Source: Atopomonas hussainii (GTDB lineage Bacteria; Pseudomonadota; Gammaproteobacteria; Pseudomonadales; Pseudomonadaceae). Taken from it: a stretch of 64,000 nt of DNA. The stretch lies in the NCBI RefSeq assembly GCF_900109735.1, contig NZ_FOAS01000013.1, positions 1 to 64,000 on the forward strand, given 5' to 3'. Shown here piece by piece: positions 19,715 through 30,937 of the stretch. How positions within the stretch are numbered: the first letter of the stretch is position 1; each line of letters begins with the position of its first letter. The translations under genes were made by a program, and so were the position numbers. Below the pieces are notes generated by a model. It searched no databases and had not been told where the DNA came from. It worked only from the letters and a program-made list of their open reading frames with translations.

Positions 19715-20182
19715 TTATGACGAAAAATCCACATCCAGTGCTTCGCTACCCACGCCGCACTCACGCACTTGGCCTAACCACTCGGCCAGATAGCCATTGA
19801 GCTGGGCTTTTTCATCGGGCTGATGCATGGCCTGATTCGGGTAACCATACGCGCCATGTAAATAGCGTAGACCTTGCATGCCGCCGACTTCCGCCATGCG
19901 CGCATCGTGATACACACGCACCAACAAGCGCGGCGTAGGCAACCATGCCAAGGCGCTGTGCAAGCTAATTTGCAGCACGCTGGTGTAGGGGCATTCTTCC
20001 AGCACCTCTAGGCGCATGCGACCAAAATCTAGGCCATCGCGGGCCAGCTGCACTTCGCGCACAACGCCCGCGCAGCGCTCTGCCGGCAGCAAGCGCAGCA
20101 GGCGGTAATAGTTCGCCTCGCAGGTAGCCTGCAAACCGCACAGGTCGACCCGGTAGCGTGGTTTGGCTAACCCTACGCCCAC
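19715..20182 (-). CDS. DUF1249 (YqiB-family) protein
   Basis: 155 residues with the core YRVDLCGLQATCEANYYRLL followed by LLPAE and a C-terminal YP-NQ-M-PDEKAQLN stretch, the DUF1249 pattern. Function unknown, but it is regularly found between nudF and cpdA. The GTG start at 20182 overlaps the end of nudF by 10 bases, so its translation depends on nudF. Confidence 0.8.
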   Translation of the reverse strand: MGVGLAKPRYRVDLCGLQATCEANYYRLLRLLPAERCAGVVREVQLARDGLDFGRMRLEVLEECPYTSVLQISLHSALAWLPTPRLLVRVYHDARMAEVGGMQGLRYLHGAYGYPNQAMHQPDEKAQLNGYLAEWLGQVRECGVGSEALDVDFSS

Positions 20183-20790
20183 AGCCCACGCACCTCAGCG
20201 CGATTTAGCGCCAGCCATTGCAGGGCAATAATGCTCGCGGCGTTGTCGATGCGCCCGTCACGCACGGCGGCCAATGCATCTTCTAATTCCCACACTTGCA
20301 CGCGGATATCTTCGCCTTCGCATTCCAGCCCATGCACGCCGCCAGCGCCGCTGCTATCGCAACGGCCGACAAACAAATGCACGCGCTCATCCGAGCCGCC
20401 CGGCGACGGGTAATACGCCGTGACCGGCCATAAATGAGTGAGTTCAAGGCCTGCCTCTTCCACCGCTTCGCGGCGGGCGACCTCTTCGGGCTGTTCGTCT
20501 TTGTCGATCAGCCCCGCCACCAGCTCGACCAGCCAAGGGTGTTGGCTTTTATCCAGCGCGCCGATGCGAAATTGCTCGATCAGCACCACGCGGTCATGCA
20601 CCGGGTCATAGGGCAGCACGCACACGGCATCGTGACGCACGAACAGCTCACGGGTAATCGGCGCGCCCATGCCGCCTTCAAATAAGGCGTGGCGTAACTG
20701 CACGCGGTCCAGACGATAGAAGCCCTGAAAGCAGGTTTCCCGCTTCAGCACTTCAACATCGGCTTGCGTTAACGTCAGCGCTTCGACCAT
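20173..20790 (-). CDS. nudF: ADP-ribose pyrophosphatase (Nudix)
   Basis: 205-residue Nudix hydrolase that splits ADP-ribose to AMP and ribose-5-phosphate. The Nudix box is complete: G, then E, then REAVEEAGL (about residues 95-117). A GAGGAG site precedes the ATG. First gene of the eight-gene operon that ends in parC. Confidence 0.92.
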   Translation of the reverse strand: MVEALTLTQADVEVLKRETCFQGFYRLDRVQLRHALFEGGMGAPITRELFVRHDAVCVLPYDPVHDRVVLIEQFRIGALDKSQHPWLVELVAGLIDKDEQPEEVARREAVEEAGLELTHLWPVTAYYPSPGGSDERVHLFVGRCDSSGAGGVHGLECEGEDIRVQVWELEDALAAVRDGRIDNAASIIALQWLALNRAEVRGLWA

Positions 20791-20851
20791 GACGACTCCT
20801 CAGACTGTCTAACCCCAAGCCTAGCTGGCGATGCCCTGGCTTGAAAGCGGC

Positions 20852-20892
20852 AAAAACGACAAAGGCGCACGGTATTGTCGTGCGCCTTTGTC
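20852..20892 (-). terminator. Intrinsic terminator downstream of thiC
   Basis: A 14-bp perfect stem GACAAAGGCGCACG with a 7-base loop. On the minus strand it is followed by GTTTTTG, so it ends thiC transcripts. It stands 160 bases beyond the thiC stop, because a 140-base inverted-repeat element lies between them. Confidence 0.8.
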
Positions 20893-20898
20893 ACCGCA

Positions 20899-21038
20899 CA
20901 GACTGTGTGAAAACTACTGCTCTTGGCTATGCGGCGTTAAAAACAGGCTCAAAATGCTCATTTACCACACGTAAACTGCGCTTTTTCGCCTGTTTTTGCC
21001 TTGCCTAGCCTGCGCTCGCGACGTTTTCACACAATCTG
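20899..21038. repeat. Candidate 140-bp miniature inverted-repeat element
   Basis: Ends are 16-base terminal inverted repeats, CAGACTGTGTGAAAAC at 20899-20914 and its complement at 21023-21038, with one mismatch. An inner pair, AAAAACAGGC and GCCTGTTTTT, lets the whole unit fold into a long hairpin. There is no coding frame of note. Size, terminal repeats and intergenic place suggest a non-autonomous IS derivative. A flanking target duplication is not obvious and I see no second copy in the window. Confidence 0.6.
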
Positions 21039-21050
21039 CTCAGGCGGGTA

Positions 21051-22964
<1,914 letters not shown>

Positions 22965-23011
22965 TCAGTAAGCAGGAAACAGGCAAAACGCCGGCACGGC
23001 AGGCGGTGCTT

Positions 23012-23094
23012 GTTTCCTCCGCGGGGATTAACCCGATCAGGTTCAACGGGCTCCGGTATGCACCGATCTCAGCCTACAACTAGGCACCCCGACA
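23012..23094 (-). promoter_or_regulatory. TPP riboswitch (THI element) of thiC
   Basis: On the minus strand the leader shows the conserved blocks GGGGTGCC, GGCTGAGAT, ATACCG, TTGAACCTGATC and GGGTTAAT in the right order and spacing. It ends about 70 bases before the thiC ATG. Thiamine pyrophosphate binding is expected to lower thiC expression. As the sequence near the ATG lacks an obvious T-run, control may be at translation start. Confidence 0.95.
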
Positions 23095-23181
23095 AGACGC
23101 GCTCAGTCTAACCAAGGCGCAACAACCTAGCCAGTTTGAAGACGTTAAAGACACAGCCAGTCACGCTTTCAGCACCGCGCA

Positions 23182-23325
23182 AGGGAGCACTGATTTAATC
23201 GGCGAACGCTTCAAGCACAAGGCGTACGGAGCGCCGCAAGTGAGGCATACCGCCTGGGTAGGCGAACTGGCGAGCACCGCACAACGAAGTGATTGTGGTG
23301 TGCAGCCATTAAATTAGCGCTTCCT
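23182..23325. repeat. Candidate 144-bp miniature inverted-repeat element
   Basis: Imperfect 18-base terminal inverted repeats, AGGGAGCACTGATTTAAT at 23182-23199 and the complement of AGGAAGCGCTAATTTAAT at 23308-23325. The three mismatches are all transitions, compatible with G-U pairing in a transcript. The interior has no supported gene. It lies between the thiC riboswitch and the TolC-family gene. Its ends are unlike those of the element on the other side of thiC. Confidence 0.5.
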
Positions 23326-23474
23326 AAGCGACTCACAAGTCACACAAACCAAGGCTGATGGCCTATCCTTAGCCCACTTTGGCGGCCTCGCGGCCTTTTA
23401 TTTGTAATCGGCACTTGGACTTGCACCACACCGCCCCCATCATTAGCAGACTGACCATTACAGGAATTAACCCC

Positions 23475-24872
23475 ATGCTGCGTCGACTGTCTTTCGCCAT
23501 CGCCTTGGCCACAGCGTCTATGGCTGGCCACGCCGAAACCCCGGTAGCCGGCAAAACCGATCTGGTGTCTCTGTATGAAGACGCCGTTGCTAATAGCTCC
23601 GACTTAGCCGCCGCGCGCGCCAGCGCTGATGCGCGTAAAGAAGGCGTACCGCAGGCCCGTGCTGGTCTGCTGCCGCAGCTGGGTGCCGGTGCCAACTACA
23701 ACGACGTGCACACCGACTTCGACAAAAGCACCACCAGCAACACCGACCGCAGCTCGCTGGTGTATCAGGCCAACCTGACTCAGCCGCTATTCCGCGCTGA
23801 TCGCTGGTTCCAGCTGCAAGCCGCTGAGGCTGTGTCTGAGCAAGCGGGCCTGGAGTTCTCCGCCACCGCGCAAAACCTAATTCTGCAAACCGCCGAAGGC
23901 TACTTCGCCGTGCTGCAAGCCGAAGACAACTTGGCCGCCACCACTGCCGAAGAAGCCGCCTTCAAGCGCCAGCTCGATCAAGCGCGTGAGCGTTTTGAAG
24001 TGGGTCTGTCGGATAAAACCGACGTACTGGAAGCGCAAGCCGGTTACGACACCGCCCGCGCCAACCGCTTAAACGCCGCCAACGTGGTGGAAAACGCCCT
24101 GCAAGCGCTGACCCGCTTAACCGGCAAGTTCTACGACCAACTGGTTGGCATGGGCCACGAGCTCCCGGTTAAGCCGCCGGTACCTAACGATGCCAAACAA
24201 TGGGTCGACACCGCCTTGGCGCAAAACCTTAACCTGCGCGCGTCGAACTTTGGTGTGGATGCCGCCGGCGAAAACCTGCGCCAGCAGAAGTCCGGTCACC
24301 TGCCGACCTTAGATGCCGTGGCCAGCTACAGCCAAGGCGACAACGATGGCTTTGGCCTCAACAGCGGCATCGCCGGCAGCGCCACCGCGCAAACCAGCGT
24401 GGGCTTGCAGCTGTCGGTACCGCTGTACACCGGCGGCCTGACCAGCTCTAAGGTGCGCGAAGCCACTTATCAACTAGATCAAAGCGAGCAAAGCCGCGAA
24501 AGCCTGCGTCGCCAAGTGGTGCAAAACACCCGCGACCAACACCGCGCGGTGAATAACGACATCGAGCAGATCCAAGCGCGCCGCCAGACCATCATCTCCA
24601 ACCAGAGCGCGGTGGAAGCCAACGAGATTGGCTATCAGGTCGGCACCCGCAACATCGTCGACGTGCTCAACGCTCAGCGTGCGCTGTACAACTCAGTGCG
24701 TGACTACAACAACGCCCGCTACAACTACATCCTCAACAACCTGCGCTTGAAGCAAACCGCCGGCACCTTAAGCCCGGACGACCTGCAAGCCCTGCAGCAG
24801 TGGTTGAAGCGCGATTACGACGCCAAGAAAGACTTCCTGCCCGCCGACCTGGCAGAAGCCGGCAAACTGTAA
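23475..24872 (+). CDS. TolC-family outer-membrane efflux protein
   Basis: 465 residues. A signal peptide ends near GHA at residue 21. The body has two internally repeated long-helix/beta units of the TolC kind (LVSLYEDAVANSSDLAAARA, then RASNFGVDAAGENLRQQ), and the NIVDVLNAQRALYNS motif is typical of the second. It forms the trimeric exit duct for type I secretion or RND efflux. The ATG at 23475 was chosen because it begins the signal peptide and has AGGA upstream. It stands alone and ends at a strong terminator. Confidence 0.92.
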   Translation: MLRRLSFAIALATASMAGHAETPVAGKTDLVSLYEDAVANSSDLAAARASADARKEGVPQARAGLLPQLGAGANYNDVHTDFDKSTTSNTDRSSLVYQANLTQPLFRADRWFQLQAAEAVSEQAGLEFSATAQNLILQTAEGYFAVLQAEDNLAATTAEEAAFKRQLDQARERFEVGLSDKTDVLEAQAGYDTARANRLNAANVVENALQALTRLTGKFYDQLVGMGHELPVKPPVPNDAKQWVDTALAQNLNLRASNFGVDAAGENLRQQKSGHLPTLDAVASYSQGDNDGFGLNSGIAGSATAQTSVGLQLSVPLYTGGLTSSKVREATYQLDQSEQSRESLRRQVVQNTRDQHRAVNNDIEQIQARRQTIISNQSAVEANEIGYQVGTRNIVDVLNAQRALYNSVRDYNNARYNYILNNLRLKQTAGTLSPDDLQALQQWLKRDYDAKKDFLPADLAEAGKL

Positions 24873-24883
24873 GCCCGCCCACA

Positions 24884-24920
24884 AGCCCCCGTATGGCAGC
24901 CCCATGCGGGGGCTTTTTTT
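24884..24920 (+). terminator. Intrinsic terminator of the TolC-family gene
   Basis: Stem AGCCCCCGTATGG paired with CCATGCGGGGGCT (one G-T wobble), 4-base loop, then seven T. It begins 12 bases after the stop codon. Confidence 0.93.
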
Positions 24921-24997
24921 CGTCTTTTTTTCTTCGCCCAGCGGCCGCGAGCCGGCGCTTGAGGCATTTCCTTACAAATTCAGCGGTCACTAAAACC

Positions 24998-25024
24998 TTG
25001 CGCTGCCGCCAGAGCAACTATGCT
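24998..25024 (+). promoter_or_regulatory. Candidate sigma-S-type promoter of prkA
   Basis: CTATGCTTAG at 25018-25027 closely matches the sigma-S extended -10 (CTATACTTAA), with a poor -35 (TTGCGC) 15 bases upstream, as sigma-S promoters tolerate. In E. coli the homologous yeaGH genes are RpoS-dependent, which supports the reading. The position is about 150 bases before the prkA ATG. Confidence 0.5.
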
Positions 25025-25077
25025 TAGTTCAGGCCATCCAAATCAGTGGAACAGCCGGCGACTTGGCTGGCAGGTCT

Positions 25078-25111
25078 GACGGTCCCACCCGTCGGTGTTC
25101 GGGGGAGCACC
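25078..25111 (+). other. Two small hairpins in the prkA leader
   Basis: GACGG/CCGTC (25078-25093) and GGTG/CACC with a G-rich loop (25094-25111) stand side by side in the roughly 150-base leader. They could shape translation or bind a regulator. No known RNA family is recognised. Confidence 0.3.
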
Positions 25112-25176
25112 ACCGCTTCATTGCCCCTGGGCTATGCCTGCACTGCCATCGCCAAGCCGTGTGCGAGGTGCAAAGC

Positions 25177-27099
25177 ATGAGTATCTTTAGTCATTTTCAG
25201 TCGCGCTACGAAACCACTCGGCAGGAAGAACTCTCCCTGCAAGAGTACCTAGACCTGTGCAAACAAGACCCCGGCGCCTTCGCCACCGCCGCCGAGCGCA
25301 TTCTTAAAGCGATTGGCGAGCCGGAGCTGGTCGACACCTCGCGTGATCCACGCCTGTCGCGGATTTTCTCCAACAAGGTGATTCGCCGTTACCCGGTGTT
25401 TGGTGACTTCCACGGCATGGAAGACGCCATCGACCAAATCGTCTCGTTCTTCCGCCACGCCGCCCAAGGGCTGGAAGAGAAGAAACAAATCCTCTATCTG
25501 CTCGGCCCGGTGGGCGGCGGTAAATCGTCGCTGGCCGAGAAGCTCAAGCAACTGGTCGAGAAGCAGCCGTTTTACGCCATTAAAGGCTCGCCGGTGTTCG
25601 AATCGCCTTTGGGGCTGTTTAACCCCGAAGAAGACGGTGAAATTCTCGAGCAGGAATACGGCATTCCGCGCCGCTACTTAAGCAGCATCATGTCCCCGTG
25701 GGCGACCAAGCGACTGAATGAATTTGGTGGCGATATCAGCCAGTTCCGCGTGGTCAAGCTGTACCCCTCGGTGCTCAACCAAGTTGCCGTGGCGAAAACC
25801 GAACCCGGCGATGAGAACAACCAAGACATCTCCGCGCTGGTCGGCAAGGTGGATATCCGCAAGCTGGAAGACTTCCCACAGAACGACCCGGACGCCTACA
25901 GCTACTCGGGTGCCTTGTGCCGTGCCAACCAAGGCATGATGGAGTTCGTCGAGATGTTTAAAGCACCGATCAAGGTGCTGCACCCGCTGCTCACCGCCAC
26001 ACAAGAGGGCAACTACAACAGCACCGAAGGCTTGGGCGCGCTGCCCTTCCAAGGCGTGCTGCTGGCGCACTCCAACGAAGCCGAGTGGCACAGCTTCCGC
26101 AACAACAAAAACAACGAGGCGTTTATCGACCGTATCTACATCGTCAAGGTGCCGTATTGCCTGCGCATGAGCGATGAGATCCGCATCTACGAAAAACTCC
26201 TCACCCACAGCTCGCTGTCCGACGCGCACTGCGCGCCCGACACACTGAAAATGCTCGCCCAGTTCTCGGTGCTGTCACGCCTGAAAGAGCCGGAGAACTC
26301 CAACGTGTTCTCCAAGATGCGTGTCTACGACGGTGAGAACCTCAAAGACACCGACCCCAAAGCCAAGTCGATTCAGGAATACCGCGACACCGCCGGCGTC
26401 GATGAAGGCATGACCGGGCTTTCCACCCGCTTTGCCTTCAAGATTCTCTCCAAGGTGTTCAACTTCGACCCGCACGAAGTGGCCGCCAACCCGGTGCACT
26501 TGCTGTATGTGTTGGAGCAGCAAATCGAGCAGGAACAATTCCAAGCCGAAGTGCGCGAGCGCTACCTGCGCTTCCTGAAGGAATACCTCGCGCCACGCTA
26601 TGTCGAGTTTATCGGCAAGGAAATCCAGACCGCCTATCTGGAGTCTTACAGCGAGTACGGGCAGAACATCTTCGACCGCTACGTGCTGTACGCCGACTTC
26701 TGGATTCAGGATCAGGAATACCGCGATCCGGAAACCGGCGAGATTCTCAACCGCGCTTCGCTCAACGAAGAACTGGAGAAAATCGAAAAACCGGCGGGCA
26801 TCAGCAACCCGAAAGATTTCCGCCACGAGATCGTCAACTTCGTGCTGCGCGCACGCGCCAACAACAACGGCAAGAACCCGAGCTGGAACAGCTACGAAAA
26901 ACTGCGCGCGGTGATCGAGAAGAAGATGTTCGCCAATACCGAAGACCTGCTGCCAGTGATCAGCTTCAACGCCAAGGCCAGCAAGGAGGATCAGCAAAAG
27001 CACAACGACTTTGTCAAACGCATGGTCGAGCGCGGCTACACCGAGAAGCAGGTGCGCCTGCTGTCGGAGTGGTACCTGCGGGTACGCAAGTCGCAATAA
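25177..27099 (+). CDS. prkA: PrkA/YeaG-family serine protein kinase
   Basis: 640 residues with an AAA+-like N-terminal domain containing the Walker A motif GPVGGGKSS (near residue 110), and a C-terminal PrkA kinase-like domain. Family members are linked to stationary phase, nitrogen starvation and sporulation; some act as proteases as well as kinases. The open frame extends upstream, but the ATG at 25177 has GAGGTG before it and gives the conserved MSIFSHFQSRYE start. First gene of the prkA-yeaH-spoVR operon. Confidence 0.93.
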   Translation: MSIFSHFQSRYETTRQEELSLQEYLDLCKQDPGAFATAAERILKAIGEPELVDTSRDPRLSRIFSNKVIRRYPVFGDFHGMEDAIDQIVSFFRHAAQGLEEKKQILYLLGPVGGGKSSLAEKLKQLVEKQPFYAIKGSPVFESPLGLFNPEEDGEILEQEYGIPRRYLSSIMSPWATKRLNEFGGDISQFRVVKLYPSVLNQVAVAKTEPGDENNQDISALVGKVDIRKLEDFPQNDPDAYSYSGALCRANQGMMEFVEMFKAPIKVLHPLLTATQEGNYNSTEGLGALPFQGVLLAHSNEAEWHSFRNNKNNEAFIDRIYIVKVPYCLRMSDEIRIYEKLLTHSSLSDAHCAPDTLKMLAQFSVLSRLKEPENSNVFSKMRVYDGENLKDTDPKAKSIQEYRDTAGVDEGMTGLSTRFAFKILSKVFNFDPHEVAANPVHLLYVLEQQIEQEQFQAEVRERYLRFLKEYLAPRYVEFIGKEIQTAYLESYSEYGQNIFDRYVLYADFWIQDQEYRDPETGEILNRASLNEELEKIEKPAGISNPKDFRHEIVNFVLRARANNNGKNPSWNSYEKLRAVIEKKMFANTEDLLPVISFNAKASKEDQQKHNDFVKRMVERGYTEKQVRLLSEWYLRVRKSQ

Positions 27100-27165
27100 C
27101 GCACGCTTCAGATGGCAGCGCCCAAGCCGCCTAACGGCTGGCTTGCCGCTGCCTAGGAGGAGCCT

Positions 27166-28437
27166 ATGAGCTATGTGATCGACCGGCGCCTAAACGGCAA
27201 AAACAAAAGCACGGTCAACCGCCAGCGCTTTCTGCGCCGCTACCGCAGCCATATTAAAAAGGCCGTGGAAGAAGCGGTGACCCGCCGCTCCATCACCGAC
27301 ATGGAGCACGGCGAGCAAATCAGCATTCCCGGCCGCGATACCGACGAGCCGGTGTTTCATCACGGCCGTGGTGGGCGCCAGCACGGCGTGCATCCGGGCA
27401 ATAAAGAATTCACCAGCGGCGACCGCATTCAGCGCCCACCGTCTGGCGGCGCGGGGCGCGGCCAAGGCAGCGCCAGCAACCAAGGCGAAGGCATGGATGA
27501 CTTCGTGTTTCAGATCACCCAAGACGAGTTCCTCGACTTTATGTTCGAAGACCTCGCCCTGCCCAATCTGATCAAGCGCCACCTCACCGGCGCCGACAGC
27601 TTTAAAACCGTGCGCGCCGGTATCAGCAGCGAAGGCAATCCGTCGCGCATCAACATTGTGCGCACCCTGCGCTCGGCCAACGCGCGGCGCATCGCCCTCA
27701 CCCACGGCAAGCGCAAGCGCCTAAGCCAACTGGAAGAAGAACTGGCTCGCCTGCAACGCGAAGAACCGGACAACCTGCAAGCCATTCGCCTGCTGCAAGA
27801 CGACATCAGCCGCCTGCGCATGCGCATCGAAGCAGTGCCGTTTCTCGACACCTTCGACCTCAAATACAACCTGCTGATCAAGCACCCGGTGCCTACCTCG
27901 AAGGCAGTGATGTTCTGCCTGATGGACGTTTCCGGCTCCATGACGCAGGCCACCAAAGACATGGCCAAGCGTTTTTTTATCCTTCTGTACCTGTTTTTAA
28001 AGCGCAATTACGAACGCATCGATGTGGTGTTTATCCGCCACCACACCAGCGCTAAAGAAGTCGATGAAGAAGAGTTTTTCTACTCGCGCGAAACCGGCGG
28101 CACGATTGTCTCCAGCGCGCTCAAGCTGATGCACGAGGTAATCGTCGAACGCTATCCCGCCAACGAGTGGAACCTCTACGGCGCACAGGCCTCCGACGGC
28201 GACAACTGGAACGACGACTCGCCGATCTGCCGCGACCTGCTGGTCAATCAGATCATGCCGCACATGCAGTACTTCACCTATGTGGAGATCACCCCGCGCG
28301 AACACCAAGCGCTGTGGCATGCCTACGAAGAAGTGCAAGAGAGCTTCCCCGACTACTTTGCCCAGCAGCAAATCGAGTCAGCCGCCGACATTTACCCGGT
28401 GTTCCGCGAACTGTTTAAGCGGAGGGTTGAAGCATGA
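27166..28437 (+). CDS. yeaH: YeaH/YhbH family protein (DUF444)
   Basis: 423 residues. The N-terminus [13 protein letters not shown] is the family start. A glycine-rich linker (about 65-105) precedes a von Willebrand A-like domain with MDVSGSMT, a metal-adhesion-type DxSxS. It is nearly always encoded next to PrkA and probably works with it in the stress response. A very strong ribosome site (AGGAGG) stands before the ATG. spoVR begins in an ATGA overlap with its stop. Confidence 0.93.
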   Translation: MSYVIDRRLNGKNKSTVNRQRFLRRYRSHIKKAVEEAVTRRSITDMEHGEQISIPGRDTDEPVFHHGRGGRQHGVHPGNKEFTSGDRIQRPPSGGAGRGQGSASNQGEGMDDFVFQITQDEFLDFMFEDLALPNLIKRHLTGADSFKTVRAGISSEGNPSRINIVRTLRSANARRIALTHGKRKRLSQLEEELARLQREEPDNLQAIRLLQDDISRLRMRIEAVPFLDTFDLKYNLLIKHPVPTSKAVMFCLMDVSGSMTQATKDMAKRFFILLYLFLKRNYERIDVVFIRHHTSAKEVDEEEFFYSRETGGTIVSSALKLMHEVIVERYPANEWNLYGAQASDGDNWNDDSPICRDLLVNQIMPHMQYFTYVEITPREHQALWHAYEEVQESFPDYFAQQQIESAADIYPVFRELFKRRVEA

Positions 28438-29990
28438 AAAAACGCAAACCCATTTCCACCAGCTCGGAATGGACCTTCGAGCTGATCGGCGACTACGACC
28501 GCGAACTGGCGCGCATCGCCGCCGGCTACGGGCTGGAAACCTACCCCAACCAAATCGAAATCATCAGCGCCGAGCAGATGATGGACGCCTACGCTGCCGT
28601 CGGCATGCCCATCGGTTATAGCCACTGGTCGTTCGGTAAGCATTTCTTGGCCACCGAGAAAGGCTACAAGCGCGGCCACATGGGGCTGGCCTACGAAATC
28701 GTGATTAACTCCGATCCGTGCATCGCCTACCTGATGGAAGAAAACACCTTGTGCATGCAGGCGCTGGTGATCGCCCATGCGTGCTACGGGCATAACAGCT
28801 TCTTTAAGGGCAATTACCTGTTCCGCACCTGGACCGATGCCAGCTCGATCATCGACTACCTAGTGTTTGCCAAGAATTACATCCGCCTGTGCGAAGAGCG
28901 CCACGGCATCGACGCGGTAGAGGAGCTGCTCGACTCCTGCCACGCACTGATGAACCACGGCGTCGACCGCTACAAGCGCCCTTATCCGATCTCCGCCGAA
29001 GAAGAACGCCTGCGTCAGCAAGAACGCGAAGAGGCCGTGCAACAACAAGTCAACGACTTGTGGCGCACCATCCCTCGCGCCAGCGACAAAAGCGGCAACA
29101 AAAAAGAGCCGCGCTTCCCCGCCGAACCACAGGAAAACTTGCTGTATTTCATCGAAAAACACGCGCCGCTGTTAGAGCCGTGGCAGCGCGAAGTGGTGCG
29201 CATCGTGCGCAAAATTTCCCAGTATTTTTACCCGCAGCGGCAAACCCAAGTGATGAACGAGGGCTGGGCGTGCTTCTGGCACTACACCCTGATCAACGAC
29301 TTGTACGATCAAGGCTTAGTGACCGACGGCTTTATGCTGGAGTTCTTGCAATACCACAGCGCGGTGATCGCCCAACCGGGCTTCGATAGCCCCTACTACA
29401 GCGGCATCAACCCCTACGCGCTGGGCTTTGCGATGTTCCGCGACATTCGCCGCATCTGCGAGGCGCCCACCGACGAAGACCGTTATTGGTTCCCGGATAT
29501 CGCCGGCAGCGACTGGCTGAGCACCCTCAAGTTCGCAATGAAAAGCTTTAAAGACGAGAGCTTTATCTTGCAGTACCTGTCGCCTAAGTTAATGCGCGAG
29601 TTCAAGCTGTTCGCCATTCTCGACGACGACCAACAGCGCGAACTGCATGTCACCGCCATCCACGACGACGACGGCTTCCGCGCCCTGCGACAAACCTTGG
29701 CCGGGCAATACAACCTCGGCAATCGCGAGCCGAATATTCAAGTGTGGAATGTCGACCGCCGTGGCGACCGTTCACTGACCCTGCGCCACACCCAGCACGA
29801 GCGTAAGCCCTTGGCCGATTCCGCCAGCGAAGTGCTCAAGCACATCCACCGCCTGTGGGGCTTCGATGTGCATTTGGAGATCATGCAGGGCGATCAGCGC
29901 GTGAGCAGCGTGCACATGCCGCCCAAACCACCCGCGCCCAGCGAGGAGGACGAACAAACCCGCATGGACTTGATCATTCCACCGATTTAG
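28434..29990 (+). CDS. spoVR: SpoVR family protein
   Basis: 518 residues of the SpoVR/YcgB family, recognised by [12 protein letters not shown] at the start, the histidine-rich core [16 protein letters not shown] and [11 protein letters not shown]. subtilis SpoVR affects the spore cortex; in Gram-negatives the family is part of the prkA-yeaH stress operon and its activity is unknown. The 3' end overlaps the convergent LysR gene by 17 bases, with no terminator between. Confidence 0.93.
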   Translation: MKKRKPISTSSEWTFELIGDYDRELARIAAGYGLETYPNQIEIISAEQMMDAYAAVGMPIGYSHWSFGKHFLATEKGYKRGHMGLAYEIVINSDPCIAYLMEENTLCMQALVIAHACYGHNSFFKGNYLFRTWTDASSIIDYLVFAKNYIRLCEERHGIDAVEELLDSCHALMNHGVDRYKRPYPISAEEERLRQQEREEAVQQQVNDLWRTIPRASDKSGNKKEPRFPAEPQENLLYFIEKHAPLLEPWQREVVRIVRKISQYFYPQRQTQVMNEGWACFWHYTLINDLYDQGLVTDGFMLEFLQYHSAVIAQPGFDSPYYSGINPYALGFAMFRDIRRICEAPTDEDRYWFPDIAGSDWLSTLKFAMKSFKDESFILQYLSPKLMREFKLFAILDDDQQRELHVTAIHDDDGFRALRQTLAGQYNLGNREPNIQVWNVDRRGDRSLTLRHTQHERKPLADSASEVLKHIHRLWGFDVHLEIMQGDQRVSSVHMPPKPPAPSEEDEQTRMDLIIPPI

Positions 29991-30831
29991 CCCGCACACT
30001 GCTTTCGGCCAACGCCAGCAAAGCCGATACCCCGGCGTGCTGGCGGGCGGCGTGCCAGACCAGATAAGTCGGCACCTGCGCTTGCTCGGCCGGCAGTGCC
30101 TGCTCATGCAGTGCCGCACGCCACGGATAACTGGCCAGCACGCTTTCCGGCACTATGCCCAAGCCCATCCCTGCGCTGGCACAGCTCAAAATCGCATGGT
30201 AGGAGTTCAGCTCGATCACTCGCGGACTCAGCGCTTGCTGCTGACACCAACGCTGCAACACGCCGCGATACGCGCAGCCTTGCCGAAACGCCAGCAAGGT
30301 ATTGGGCGCACTCGCGGTGCCGACTAACACTAGGCGCTCTTGCCACAGCGCTTGGCGCTGTAACTCCGGGTGCTCGGGCGGCTCGGCGACAAACGCGGCG
30401 TCTAAAGTCTGCGCCAGCACTTGCTCGCTGAGCGGATGACTCGGCCCGGTGGCCAAGTGAATCTCCAACGCAGGATGCGCCCGATGCAGCTGCGCCAGCA
30501 ACGGCGGCAAACGCACCGCCGCCGTGCTTTCCATACTGCCAACACGCAGCGGCCCGCACGGCTCATCACTGCGCGCCACCTGCACCGCCTGTGCGGCGCG
30601 ACTGAGCAAGTCTTCAGCATGCCCTAATAAGCGCTCACCGGCTGGGCTTAACTGCATGCCCTTGCCTTGGCGCACAAACAACTCCACCCCTAACTGCTCT
30701 TCCAGCACCTTTAGCCGGCTACTGACGCTGGACTGCACACGGTGCAAACGCTTAGCCGCCGCCGTCACGCTGCCGGTTTGCGCCACGGTGTGAAACACCT
30801 GCAAATCACTCAATTCGGGTAAGCGCAGCAT
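29974..30831 (-). CDS. LysR-family transcriptional regulator
   Basis: 285 residues. Winged HTH at the N-terminus (LQVFHTVAQTGSVTAAAKRLHRVQSSVSSRL) and a periplasmic-binding-like effector domain. Divergent from a DMT-family exporter gene with a 106-base gap, so that transporter, and the tautomerase after it, are the likely targets. The effector is unknown. Confidence 0.9.
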   Translation of the reverse strand: MLRLPELSDLQVFHTVAQTGSVTAAAKRLHRVQSSVSSRLKVLEEQLGVELFVRQGKGMQLSPAGERLLGHAEDLLSRAAQAVQVARSDEPCGPLRVGSMESTAAVRLPPLLAQLHRAHPALEIHLATGPSHPLSEQVLAQTLDAAFVAEPPEHPELQRQALWQERLVLVGTASAPNTLLAFRQGCAYRGVLQRWCQQQALSPRVIELNSYHAILSCASAGMGLGIVPESVLASYPWRAALHEQALPAEQAQVPTYLVWHAARQHAGVSALLALAESSVRAKSVE

Positions 30832-30937
30832 CGTCAGCTCTCTATCTATCTCAAAAACAGAACATAGCGTTCATTATTAATCGTTATTCGCGAACAAAAA
30901 AGCACCGTAGGCTTACCCCACATCAGGAGATGCCTCT
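30832..30937. promoter_or_regulatory. Divergent LysR/DMT promoter region
   Basis: The gap is A+T-rich with GTTC at 30868 and GAAC at 30891 bounding a near-symmetric stretch around ATTAATCGTTATTCG. This is a reasonable LysR-type binding site, but exact boxes cannot be fixed by eye. Confidence 0.35.

Noticed and set aside
23375-23410. Possible terminator upstream of the TolC-family gene
   Set aside because: The GGCC repeats give only a 4-bp stem before a short T-run, too weak to call.
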